Below are positions 8,966-16,600 of a stretch of 64,000 nucleotides of DNA, in pieces. The stretch is taken from contig NZ_JAKSXX010000147.1 in assembly GCF_022829385.1 (NCBI RefSeq), positions 58,553 through 122,552 on the forward strand, given 5' to 3'. Below the pieces are notes generated by a model, which was not told where the DNA came from, did not search any database, and worked only from the letters and a program-made list of their open reading frames with translations. Positions within the stretch are counted from its first letter, which is position 1; every line of letters begins with the position of its first letter. The DNA comes from Methylobacterium sp. J-070 (lineage in GTDB: Bacteria; Pseudomonadota; Alphaproteobacteria; Rhizobiales; Beijerinckiaceae). The position numbers were made by a program, and so were the translations under genes.

Positions 8966-10810
8966 TCACGCCTCCTGGCTGGCCGCCTCCTGACGCCCGG
9001 GCTCCCGCTTGGCGGCGGGCTTGCCCAGGGCCTTGCCCACGGTCCGCCGGGCCCGGAAGATCGGCTTCGCCTCGTTCTCGCGCTTCTTCAGCAGGGCGCG
9101 ATACTCGTCCCGGCGCTCGTGGATCGACGCGATCACGAGGCCCATCGGCACGCCGACATCCACCAGGACCGCCTCCGACAGCTGGAGCGACGCCTCGATC
9201 GTCTCCGGCACCGCGTCGTCGACGCCCAGTTCGTAGAGCGCCGAGGCGTGGCGGGCGTCCCGGGCCCGGGCGACGATGGTCAGGTCCGGCCGCTCGGCGC
9301 GGGCGGCCGCGACCGCCGCCTCGACGGCGCGCGGATTGTCGAGGGTGACCACCAGGGCCCGGGCCGTCGCGATGTCGCAGCGGCGCAGGATCTCGGTGTT
9401 GCCGCTGTCGCCGAAATACACCGGGGCGCCGGCCCGGCGCTGCTCGGCGACCCGGGCGGCGTCGGAATCGAGGGCGAGATAGGGGATCTTGTGCCGCTGC
9501 AGCATCTCGCCGACCTGGCGGCCGACGCGCCCGAAACCCGCGACGATCACCCGGTTCTCGACCCGCTCCGGCACCGGCTCCGCCTTGGCGGCGGCCTGGG
9601 CGGCGCCCGACGCCCGGCGGCCGAGCCGCCGGCCGAGGGACGACAGCCCCGGGATCATGATCATCGTGACGGTGGTCACCACCAGGGCGGCGGTCCCGAC
9701 GCCCTCCGGGACCAGCCCGGTGGTCATGGCGCCGCCGATCAGCACGAAGGCGAACTCGCCGCCCGGCCCGATCAGCAGCGCCGTCTCCAGGGCGACCGAG
9801 CGGGGGATCTTGAGGACCGGGGCCGCCATCATCACCACGGCGGCCTTGATCAGGACCAGCGCCAGCGACAGGCCGAGGATGGTGCCCGGCGACGCCATCA
9901 GCTGGGCCGGGTCCAGGTTCATGCCCACCGAGACGAAGAACACGCCGAGCAGCAGGCCCTTGAACGGGTCGATCGTCGCCTCGATGGCGCGGCGGTATTC
10001 GGTCTCCGCCAGGAGCAGGCCCGCCACGAAGGCGCCGAGCGTCATCGACAGGCCGCTCGCCGCCGCGGTCAGGGCCGTGCCGACGATGACCAGCAGGCAG
10101 GCCGCCATGAACAGCTCGGTGGAGCGCGTGCGGGCCACGAGCTGGAACAGGGGCCGCAGGGCGAGGCGCCCCGCCACCACGATCAGCCCCAGCGCGACGG
10201 CGGCCTGGCCCAGCGCCATGGCCAGCGCCAGGCCCTTGTCGCCGCCGTCGTCGCGGCCCAGCACCGCGATGGCGAACAGGACCGGCGCCACCGCGAGGTC
10301 CTGGAACAGCAGGACCGCGAAGCTCGTCCGTCCGGCCGGAGCGTTGAGCCGCCGCTGCTCGGCCAGGACCGGCAGCACCACCGCGGTCGACGACAGGGCG
10401 AGGCCGATGCCCACGATGGCGGCGCCGGCGAGCGGCACGCCGAGCCCGTAGAGGATCACCGCGAGGATCAGCGCGGAGCAGCCCACCTGCAGGGAGCCGA
10501 GGCCGAAGACCAGCCGGCGCAGGACCCGGAGGCGCTCCCAGGACAGCTCGACCCCGATCATGAACATCAGGAAGATCACGCCGAACTCGGCGAGGTGGGC
10601 GATCTCGGTGCGGTTGCCGATGGTGAAAAGGTGCACGTAAGGGTGGGCATCGGCGAGGCGGCCGAGACCGTAGGGACCCAGGAGGGCGCCGGCGCCGATG
10701 AAGCCGAGCACCGGGGAGAGCCGCAGGCGGTGGAAGAGCGGCACCACGATTCCCGCGGTGACGAGGAACAGGATCGCTTCCTTGTAGGAGCCGGCGTGGA
10801 CCTCTGGCAT
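8966..10810 (-). CDS. CPA2 monovalent cation:proton antiporter with TrkA-N domain (KefB-like)
   Basis: 614 residues. The first about 390 residues form a Na_H_exchanger domain with around 12 hydrophobic segments; typical signatures are LGFIGAGALLGP, FLMFMIGVELS, GLALSSTAVVLPVL and GPGGEFAFVL. Residues about 415-530 are a Rossmann TrkA-N (RCK) domain, VIVAGFGRVGRQVGEM, that binds NAD(H) or glutathione adducts in KefB/KefC. The tail is basic and disordered. Such proteins exchange K+ for H+ across the inner membrane and are usually gated by electrophile stress. No KefF/KefG accessory oxidoreductase is adjacent. Family firm; ion specificity inferred. Confidence 0.93.
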   Translation of the reverse strand: MPEVHAGSYKEAILFLVTAGIVVPLFHRLRLSPVLGFIGAGALLGPYGLGRLADAHPYVHLFTIGNRTEIAHLAEFGVIFLMFMIGVELSWERLRVLRRLVFGLGSLQVGCSALILAVILYGLGVPLAGAAIVGIGLALSSTAVVLPVLAEQRRLNAPAGRTSFAVLLFQDLAVAPVLFAIAVLGRDDGGDKGLALAMALGQAAVALGLIVVAGRLALRPLFQLVARTRSTELFMAACLLVIVGTALTAAASGLSMTLGAFVAGLLLAETEYRRAIEATIDPFKGLLLGVFFVSVGMNLDPAQLMASPGTILGLSLALVLIKAAVVMMAAPVLKIPRSVALETALLIGPGGEFAFVLIGGAMTTGLVPEGVGTAALVVTTVTMIMIPGLSSLGRRLGRRASGAAQAAAKAEPVPERVENRVIVAGFGRVGRQVGEMLQRHKIPYLALDSDAARVAEQRRAGAPVYFGDSGNTEILRRCDIATARALVVTLDNPRAVEAAVAAARAERPDLTIVARARDARHASALYELGVDDAVPETIEASLQLSEAVLVDVGVPMGLVIASIHERRDEYRALLKKRENEAKPIFRARRTVGKALGKPAAKREPGRQEAASQEA

Positions 10811-11062
10811 CGGGGTCGGATCGAACCTCGTCTCACGGCGGCGGCGGGGATGCCGATCACGGCGAGGCGATCATGGGTCGTGGACCGGCGGCGGGCAACA
10901 GCTTTCGGCGCGCGCCGGGCCGGCCGCGTGCGATCCGACACAAGCCCGATACACGAGGCAGGTGAGACATTTCGGCCACCGGTGCCGCGCTCCCGGGTGC
11001 TCATCCGGTCGTGACGTGCAACGCGGCCCAAAATCGGCACAATGCGCGCATACACGCAGGAG

Positions 11063-11077
11063 TTAACCGAGTGTTAA
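11063..11077 (+). promoter_or_regulatory. Perfect CtrA-type box (TTAA-N7-TTAA)
   Basis: TTAA at 11063-11066 and TTAA at 11074-11077 are separated by exactly seven bases, matching the full CtrA consensus of alphaproteobacteria. It lies 33 bases before the ATG at 11110, inside a 300-base region divergent to the antiporter gene. CtrA links promoters to the cell cycle. The match is seen directly; regulation is inferred. Confidence 0.55.
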
Positions 11078-11109
11078 GCTCGGGCGGGCCGTGCCTGGGA
11101 CTGGACCCG

Positions 11110-12369
11110 ATGGATGCGACGAGGCCGATGATCTCCATCAAATCGATATTCTCCGGCCCCGCCGCGCTCCCGAACCGCGACCGCAAGCGCGAGCAGCGCG
11201 AGTGGAGACTCGAATCGGACCGGTGGAGCCACCAGCGCCACGTCGACCGCGGCTACCGCATCAAGTGGGGCTACGTGGCGATCGCCTACCTCGTCGAGTT
11301 CATGGTGATCGGCGCCTCGCTCTGGGGGGCGTGGCTGTTCGCGGGCGTCTACAGCGACGGCGACTGGCACGCCTTCTACTTCATGCTGCTGGCGCCGCTG
11401 GTCTACGCCGCCGTGGAGCTGTGCCGGGTGCCGCTCGGGATCCTGGCCCGGACGCAGCGCTCGTACTTCGTGCGCGCCCTCGCGGTGCTGGGCATCATCT
11501 TCGCGGCGGGCGTGACCACCAAGTCGGTGTCGCAGCTCGGCGAGATGATGTTCCATCCCCGCCTGATGGAGGCCGCCCGGACCAAGACCGCCCTGAAGGA
11601 CGCCCAGGCCGACCGGGCCACGATCGGCGACCGGATCGCGGCGGCCGACGCGCGCGTGGGCCAGTACACGGCCGAGCTCGACCAGATCGAGAAGCGCGCC
11701 ACCGACAACGCCCAGCAGCTCGCCGGCCTGCCGGCCCAGCGCTGCGAGCGGGTGTTCGGCACCAACAGCAAGGGCCGGAAGTACCAGAACCTGAAATGCG
11801 TGGCCGACCCGCGGGTGTCCGCCCTGTCGGCGGGCGTGTCCAAGGCCTCGGCGGACCGCGCCGTCCTGATCAAGGACCTGGAGGAGGCCCGCAAGGCGCG
11901 CGCGGCGCTCGATCCCGGCGCCGCCGACCGGCGCGTGGCCGATGCCGAGCAGGGCTACCGCAACGCAGTCAACCGTTCGCAGCTCCACTCCTTCACCGCC
12001 ATGGTGTACGGCGTCGACCCGATCGACGTGACCGAGAGCCAGGTCCACGCCTTCCTGCGGATCTTCGTGTTCCTGCCCGCCGTCTGCGCCGCCTTCGCGT
12101 CGACGATCCTGGCGCTCTGCGCGGTCTCGACCCGCCGGACCTTCATGGACGAGGACGACCTCGGCGCCGCGGTGAACCCGGAGGCCGCCCCCTACATGCT
12201 GGACGCGATCGCCGACGCCCTGCGCTCGAACCCTGAGCCGATCCTGCCGCGCGCCGCCAACGCCTCGGGCGCGGTGATCCCGATGAACCGGCCCGCACCG
12301 GGCCAGCAGAGCCTGCCCGGCCAGACCGTTCCGGGCCAGACCCTGCCTGCCGCGGGAGCGGGCGCATGA
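11110..12369 (+). CDS. Multi-pass membrane protein with periplasmic-type coiled coil
   Basis: 419 residues from ATG 11110 (MDATRPMISIKSIF); the in-frame ATG at 11128 is an equally good start. After a basic N-terminus there are three hydrophobic segments (VAIAYLVEFMVIGASLWGAW, FYFMLLAPLVYAA, ALAVLGIIFAAGV). A roughly 170-residue Ala/Asp/Arg/Lys coiled coil follows, carrying two cysteines in CERVFGTNSKGRKYQNLKC. A fourth membrane segment (FVFLPAVCAAFASTILALCA) and a Pro/Gln-rich tail with PGQ repeats complete it. I recognise no characterised family. It overlaps the next gene by ATGA, so the two products are probably made together. A CtrA-type box lies 33 bases upstream. Confidence 0.75.
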   Translation: MDATRPMISIKSIFSGPAALPNRDRKREQREWRLESDRWSHQRHVDRGYRIKWGYVAIAYLVEFMVIGASLWGAWLFAGVYSDGDWHAFYFMLLAPLVYAAVELCRVPLGILARTQRSYFVRALAVLGIIFAAGVTTKSVSQLGEMMFHPRLMEAARTKTALKDAQADRATIGDRIAAADARVGQYTAELDQIEKRATDNAQQLAGLPAQRCERVFGTNSKGRKYQNLKCVADPRVSALSAGVSKASADRAVLIKDLEEARKARAALDPGAADRRVADAEQGYRNAVNRSQLHSFTAMVYGVDPIDVTESQVHAFLRIFVFLPAVCAAFASTILALCAVSTRRTFMDEDDLGAAVNPEAAPYMLDAIADALRSNPEPILPRAANASGAVIPMNRPAPGQQSLPGQTVPGQTLPAAGAGA

Positions 12370-13007
12370 ACTACGTCGCGGGCGGAACCCCTGAGAACGT
12401 CGCCCTCGCCCAGCAGGTGAATTCCCGCCTGCGGGCGGATTCGAGCTACGTCGCCGCCCGGGCCTTCCTGTTCCGGGCGCTGGGCTTCGGCGCCTTCGCG
12501 TGCCTCGCCGGCATCGGCGTCGGGGCGGCCGCCTACGGCTGGGCGACGCTCAACCAGTTCGACACCGCCGCCCAGAAGATCGCCGCCGCCATGCAGGCCG
12601 CGCTCTCCGACGTGACCCTCAAGACCAAGGGCGAGGTCACGCTCACCGACAACGTGCTCAAGCTCGAAGGCCTGCCCAAGGCCGGCGGCACGCCGACGCC
12701 CACGAAGGCGCAGCTCGGCAGCGATGCGACCCCGGCCTCGAAGGCGGCGGTGAACACCACCTTCACGGTGTTCAAGCAGGTGCCGTATCTCGACGGGCAG
12801 ATCGTCACCGGCTGGAACTTCAAGGACAACGCCGACCAGCCCTATCAGCAATACTGCTACTTCTCCCGCCGCTCCAACGAGTCGAAGGGCCAGGTCGAGA
12901 TCAAGATCGACCTCGCCATGGACGGCAAGACCCTGCCGCAGCCGCAGAAATCCGACGTGAACCTCGAGATCCTGGCGCGGAACTGCGTCTGGCACGAGAG
13001 GGGCTGA
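12366..13007 (+). CDS. Single-pass membrane protein of unknown function
   Basis: 213 residues. The start ATG overlaps the stop of the preceding gene (ATGA at 12366-12369), a translational-coupling arrangement. One membrane segment lies near residues 36-60 (ALGFGAFACLAGIGVGAAAYGW); the rest is a probable periplasmic domain with two cysteines (QQYCYFSRR and ARNCVWHERG) that could form a disulfide. No known domain is recognised. Pairing with the upstream coiled-coil protein suggests a two-component envelope complex; that is inference from gene order only. Confidence 0.75.
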   Translation: MNYVAGGTPENVALAQQVNSRLRADSSYVAARAFLFRALGFGAFACLAGIGVGAAAYGWATLNQFDTAAQKIAAAMQAALSDVTLKTKGEVTLTDNVLKLEGLPKAGGTPTPTKAQLGSDATPASKAAVNTTFTVFKQVPYLDGQIVTGWNFKDNADQPYQQYCYFSRRSNESKGQVEIKIDLAMDGKTLPQPQKSDVNLEILARNCVWHERG

Positions 13008-13045
13008 GGCGGGCTTCAGGGATAGCCTGAAATCCAACCCTCTCC

Positions 13046-13157
13046 CTCATCCTGAGGTGCCGGAGCGCAGCGGAGGCCTCGAAGGAGCCCTCCAGATGGA
13101 CCGGCGATCCCGGGAGCCCTCCTTCGAGGCCCGCTGACGCGGGCGCCTCAGGATGAG
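13046..13157. repeat. Dispersed mosaic palindrome, copy 1
   Basis: About 112 bases. Outer arms are CTCATCCTGAGGTGC (13046-13060) and GCGCCTCAGGATGAG (13143-13157); inner arms are TCGAAGGAG and CTCCTTCGA. Between outer and inner arms the left side carries GGAGCGCAGCGGAGG and the right side CCCGCTGACGCGGG, two unrelated mini-hairpin modules. It lies between a gene end and the moxR start. Confidence 0.85.
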
Positions 13158-13262
13158 GAGGAGGATGGGAAAGACGCTGTCGACGAAGCCGCGCCGCAGA
13201 GCGCTTGCGGCACGGCCGCGCCCCGCGTTACCCGTTGCTTAGGCCAGCTCTCCGAGACCGCG

Positions 13263-14114
13263 ATGCGCTTTTCCGGCACCGACACCTATGTCGCGACCCC
13301 CGACCTGACCGCCGCGGTCAACGCCGCCGTGGTCCTGGAACGGCCGCTCCTGGTGAAGGGCGAGCCCGGCACCGGCAAGACCGTGCTGGCCGAGGAGATC
13401 GCCAAGGGTCTCGGCGCGCCGCTCCTCGTCTGGAACATCAAGTCGACCACGAAGGCGCAGCAGGGCCTCTACGAGTACGACGCGGTCTCGCGGCTGCGCG
13501 ATTCCCAGCTCGGCGACCCGCGGGTCTCCGACATCGGCAACTACATCCGCCGCGGCAAGCTCTGGGAGGCCTTCACCGCCCCCGAGCGTCCGGTGCTGCT
13601 GATCGACGAGATCGACAAGGCCGACATCGAGTTCCCCAACGACCTCCTGACCGAACTCGACCGGATGGAGTTCCACGTCTACGAGACCGGCGAGACCGTG
13701 AAGGCCGTGCGCCGGCCGATCGTGATCATCACGTCGAACAACGAGAAGGAGTTGCCGGACGCGTTCCTGCGCCGGTGCTTCTTCCACTACATCAAGTTCC
13801 CGGACGCCGGGACGCTGCAGCGCATCGTCGACGTGCACTATCCGGGCATCAAGCACCGCCTGGTCGAGGAGGCCCTGCGGACCTTCCTGGCAATGCGCGA
13901 GGTCCCGGGCCTCAAGAAGAAGCCCTCGACCTCGGAACTGCTCGACTGGCTGAAGCTCCTCGTCTCCGAGGACATCGCCCCCGAGACCCTGCGCGAGCAG
14001 GACGGCCGAAAGCTGATCCCGCCGCTGCACGGGGCGCTGCTGAAGAACGAGCAGGATGTCGGCCTGTTCGAGAAGCTCGCCTTCATGATGCGCCGGGAGC
14101 AGCGGGGCGGCTGA
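13263..14114 (+). CDS. MoxR-family AAA+ ATPase
   Basis: 283 residues. Walker A is GEPGTGKT (33-40), Walker B VLLIDEID (111-118), and sensor 1 is IITSNNEKELPDAFLRRC. MoxR ATPases are cytoplasmic chaperone-like enzymes that act with VWA proteins to remodel or insert metal cofactors. The CoxE-like VWA partner of this subgroup is at 6988-8163 in this window and not adjacent. The gene begins 105 bases after a palindromic repeat and is followed by sixA in the same direction. The ATPase assignment is firm; its client is unknown. Confidence 0.93.
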   Translation: MRFSGTDTYVATPDLTAAVNAAVVLERPLLVKGEPGTGKTVLAEEIAKGLGAPLLVWNIKSTTKAQQGLYEYDAVSRLRDSQLGDPRVSDIGNYIRRGKLWEAFTAPERPVLLIDEIDKADIEFPNDLLTELDRMEFHVYETGETVKAVRRPIVIITSNNEKELPDAFLRRCFFHYIKFPDAGTLQRIVDVHYPGIKHRLVEEALRTFLAMREVPGLKKKPSTSELLDWLKLLVSEDIAPETLREQDGRKLIPPLHGALLKNEQDVGLFEKLAFMMRREQRGG

Positions 14115-14209
14115 CGTCCGGACGGGGTCGGCGGCGCCCGGCAGCCCCGATCCCGCGACCGGCGCCGTTCAGAGACCCATCGCCAGAGCTCCCTCCAGGG
14201 ACCCAAGTC

Positions 14210-14734
14210 ATGCGCAGGCTGATCCTGTTGCGGCACGCCAAGTCGGACCGTCCGCCGGGCGTCGCCGACCGCGAACGTCCGCTCAACCCCCGGGGCCGGC
14301 GGGCTGCGCCGGCCGTGGGCGCCCACCTCGCGCAGGCGGGCTTCCGCCCCGATCTCGCCCTCGTCTCCACGGCCGCGCGCACCCGGGAGACCTGGGAGGC
14401 GATGGCGGCCGCCCTCGGCGCGCCCGAGACCCGCTGGCAGCCCGAGATCTACGAGGCGCCGGCGGACCGGATCCTCGGGGTGATCAGGGCGGCGCCCGAC
14501 ACGGCCGACACGGTGATCGTCGTCGGCCACAATCCGGGCCTCGGGGACCTCGCGGCCGGGCTGGCCGGGGCGGGGCCGCGGGCCGTCCGCGCCCGCCTGG
14601 CCCTGGAGTTCCCCACCGCCGCCTACGCGGTGATCGCCTTCGACGCCGCCCACTGGGCGGCGATCGCGCCGGGGCAGGGCCGCCTGGAGCGGTTCGTGCG
14701 CCCGCGCGACATCGACCCGGATCTGGCCGGCTGA
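14210..14734 (+). CDS. sixA: Phosphohistidine phosphatase SixA family
   Basis: 174 residues. A histidine-phosphatase domain with catalytic LLRHAKSD (His9, an RHG variant with Ala, normal for SixA) and the second histidine in VVGHNPGL (His107). SixA removes phosphate from phosphohistidine, for example on Hpt domains or the PTS-Ntr protein NPr. It begins 95 bases after moxR and ends 4 bases before the stop of the convergent hydrolase gene. Start fixed at ATG 14210 (MRRLILLRHAK); the longer frame upstream is non-coding. Confidence 0.88.
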   Translation: MRRLILLRHAKSDRPPGVADRERPLNPRGRRAAPAVGAHLAQAGFRPDLALVSTAARTRETWEAMAAALGAPETRWQPEIYEAPADRILGVIRAAPDTADTVIVVGHNPGLGDLAAGLAGAGPRAVRARLALEFPTAAYAVIAFDAAHWAAIAPGQGRLERFVRPRDIDPDLAG

Positions 14735-14738
14735 TCCC

Positions 14739-15773
14739 TCACGCCACCGGCACGGGGGCGGCGTGCGCCACGACCTCCGCGTGGGAGGGCAGGGGCGAGC
14801 CCGGCGCGAAGGCCTCGAAGGCCGCCCAGAAATCCTGCCGGATCGCGTCGCGCTCGGTCAGGATCTCGTGCCGGGAATCCGGCAGGACCAGGATGTGGCC
14901 CGCCTTGAGCCGCGCCGCGAAGCGCTCGGTGTCGGGGGTGCCGCAGACCGGATCGGCGCCCGCCGCGAGGATCAGGGTCGGCAGCGTGATGCGCGGCGCC
15001 GCGCGCGGGTCGCGCAGCCGCGCCATCGCGCGGAACGCCTCGGCCAGCCACGCGATCGTCGGGTCGCCGACGGCGCCGGCGCCGACCTGCCGGGCCGCCG
15101 CGGCGTTGCGGGCGTAGCGGACGGGGTCGCGCGCGAGGCGGTTGCCCGCATAGGGCTTGGTGGCGATGGAGACCGGCTTGCCGAAGGGGATGTACCGGCT
15201 CCCGAGCCCCAGCCGGTGCAGCCCCTGGGACAGGAGGGCGGCGCCGGCCGGCCAGCGGATCATCCGGATCGACAGCATCGGCGCCAGGGCCACCAGGCGG
15301 CGGAACGGCAGCCAGCCGTCGAGCGCCCCGATCAGGGCGACGCAGCCGCCCATCGAGTGCGCGAGGCCGATATGCGGCTCCGGCATCAGCGGCACCAGCA
15401 CGCTCTCGGCCACCGCCTTCAGGTCGAGCCGGTAATCGTCGAACCGCGCGACGTGGCCCTTGTGCGGGTCGTCCACCCGGCGGTCCGACTCGCCCTGGCC
15501 GCGCCAGTCGAAGGCGACCACCGCGAAGCCCCGCGCCCGCAGCTCGTGGATCGTCTCGTAGTACTTCTCGATGAACTCCGCCCGGCCCTGAAGCAGGCAG
15601 ATCGTGCCCCGGCAGGTCCGCGTCGTGGCCTGCCAGGTGGCGACGCGCAGGGTGCAATCGTCGCTCGTGCCGACCGCCGTCAGGGTGCCGCCCGGCGGGA
15701 CGGGGTTGTCGGGCGTGCTGCGCAGGGTCAGCAGCGGCGGCTCCCGCCCGGTCTCACCGTCGAAGCGTCTCAC
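14739..15773 (-). CDS. Alpha/beta hydrolase, lysophospholipase (PldB-like)
   Basis: About 344 residues from GTG 15773, chosen because AGG lies 8 bases upstream; GTG 15782 is an alternative. Serine-aminopeptidase/hydrolase-4 fold: oxyanion segment LLQGRAEFIEKY, AFDWRGQGESDR, nucleophile Ser140 in GLAHSMGG, acidic residue in LILAAGADPVCG, and histidine in LPDSRHEILTE. Members hydrolyse lysophospholipids or monoglycerides. There is no signal peptide, so it is probably cytoplasmic or peripheral. It diverges from the small heat-shock gene. Confidence 0.87.
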   Translation of the reverse strand: MRRFDGETGREPPLLTLRSTPDNPVPPGGTLTAVGTSDDCTLRVATWQATTRTCRGTICLLQGRAEFIEKYYETIHELRARGFAVVAFDWRGQGESDRRVDDPHKGHVARFDDYRLDLKAVAESVLVPLMPEPHIGLAHSMGGCVALIGALDGWLPFRRLVALAPMLSIRMIRWPAGAALLSQGLHRLGLGSRYIPFGKPVSIATKPYAGNRLARDPVRYARNAAAARQVGAGAVGDPTIAWLAEAFRAMARLRDPRAAPRITLPTLILAAGADPVCGTPDTERFAARLKAGHILVLPDSRHEILTERDAIRQDFWAAFEAFAPGSPLPSHAEVVAHAAPVPVA

Positions 15774-15847
15774 GGAACTCACCTCAGCACATCGATACGC
15801 CCGCCGACCGTAGCGAAAAAATCTCGGCGGCCGCCACGGCCAGGGCT

Positions 15848-15876
15848 CTTGAAGGGCGTTTTTTCCCTCCCGATAT
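15848..15876 (+). promoter_or_regulatory. RpoH (sigma-32)-like promoter of hsp20
   Basis: CTTGAAG (15848-15854) and CCCGATAT (15869-15876) are 14 bases apart, matching the alphaproteobacterial heat-shock pattern CTTG...CCC-AT-T. The expected transcript start near 15883 lies just before the leader hairpins. It controls the downstream small heat-shock gene. Confidence 0.65.
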
Positions 15877-15884
15877 CGTCCCTC

Positions 15885-15967
15885 GTGCCGGCCATCAGGC
15901 GGCACGAGAGACGGGTCCGGCCCATCGGGCGGACCGGAATTGCATGTTGCTCAGACGAGGATATGTC
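15885..15967 (+). promoter_or_regulatory. ROSE-like RNA thermometer in the hsp20 leader
   Basis: The leader holds two stable hairpins, 15885-15905 (GTGCCG/CGGCAC) and 15914-15935 (GGTCC-GCCC/GGGC-GGACC with one bulged G). A final element follows: TTGCT (15947-15951) can pair with the Shine-Dalgarno AGGA (15958-15961) six bases before the ATG. This layout, with the U-Y-GCU motif opposite the ribosome site, is that of ROSE elements known upstream of rhizobial small heat-shock genes. Structure prediction was by eye. Confidence 0.6.
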
Positions 15968-16450
15968 ATGCGTCAGTTCGATCTCGCTCCCCTGTACCGC
16001 TCCACCGTCGGCTTCGACCGGTTGTTCTCCGCCCTCGACCAGTTCGCGAGCGCCGAGACCGCGCCGACCTACCCGCCCTACAACATCGAGCGCACCGGCG
16101 AGAACGCCTACCGCATCACCGTCGCGGTGGCCGGCTTCACCGAATCCGACCTGTCGATCGAGGTGCGGGAGAACGCGCTCACGCTGAAGGGCGAGCGCTC
16201 GGCCGAGGGCAAGGCGGAGTTCCTGCATCAGGGCATCGCGGCCCGCGCCTTCGAGCGCCGCTTCCAGCTCGCCGACCACGTTCAGGTGACGGGCGCGGCG
16301 CTGGAGAACGGCCTCCTCCACATCGACCTCGTCCGCGAGGTCCCGGAGGCGAAGAAGCCCCGCCGCATCCAGATCGCCACCGCCGGACAGCCGAGCGCGC
16401 CGGTGATCGAGGGCGACGTCCGCGCGGACGCGGTCCCGCAGGCCGCCTGA
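15968..16450 (+). CDS. Small heat-shock protein, Hsp20/alpha-crystallin family
   Basis: 160 residues. The start is ATG 15968 (MRQFDLAPLYRSTVGFDRLF), placed by the AGGA ribosome site and by the typical IbpA-class N-terminus F-D-L-x-P-L-Y-R-S-x-x-G-F-D-R. The alpha-crystallin domain runs from about 38 to 130 (YNIERTGENAYRITVAVAGF to GLLHIDLVREVPE). The family is an ATP-independent holdase that binds unfolding proteins in the cytoplasm. It is preceded by an RpoH-like promoter and a ROSE-like thermometer and followed by a strong terminator, so it is a single-gene heat-shock unit. Confidence 0.95.
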   Translation: MRQFDLAPLYRSTVGFDRLFSALDQFASAETAPTYPPYNIERTGENAYRITVAVAGFTESDLSIEVRENALTLKGERSAEGKAEFLHQGIAARAFERRFQLADHVQVTGAALENGLLHIDLVREVPEAKKPRRIQIATAGQPSAPVIEGDVRADAVPQAA

Positions 16451-16485
16451 CCCCGGCGCAGACGGCAACCCTCAGGGTTATGGAG

Positions 16486-16511
16486 CGCCCCGGCCCCGGC
16501 CGGGGCGTTTT
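16486..16511 (+). terminator. Rho-independent terminator of hsp20
   Basis: A near-perfect GC stem CGCCCCGGCC/GGCCGGGGCG with a very short loop, followed by TTTT at 16508-16511. It lies 36 bases after the hsp20 stop. Confidence 0.8.
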
Positions 16512-16600
16512 CCTGCGTCGGGTGTCATAATGGCGTGTGCCCTTCGTGCTCTGTGTCGGATTCGACGGTGCACGGACGCGCACCCGGAGTGAACCCGCCC

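Noticed and set aside
8381..11014. 877-codon plus-strand open frame across the antiporter gene
   Set aside because: Low-complexity His/Arg/Asp/Gln text without motifs; the minus strand encodes a clear CPA2 antiporter.
13205..14734. One long protein fusing MoxR region and SixA
   Set aside because: The 5' part of that frame is the shifted shadow of moxR; sixA has its own start at 14210.
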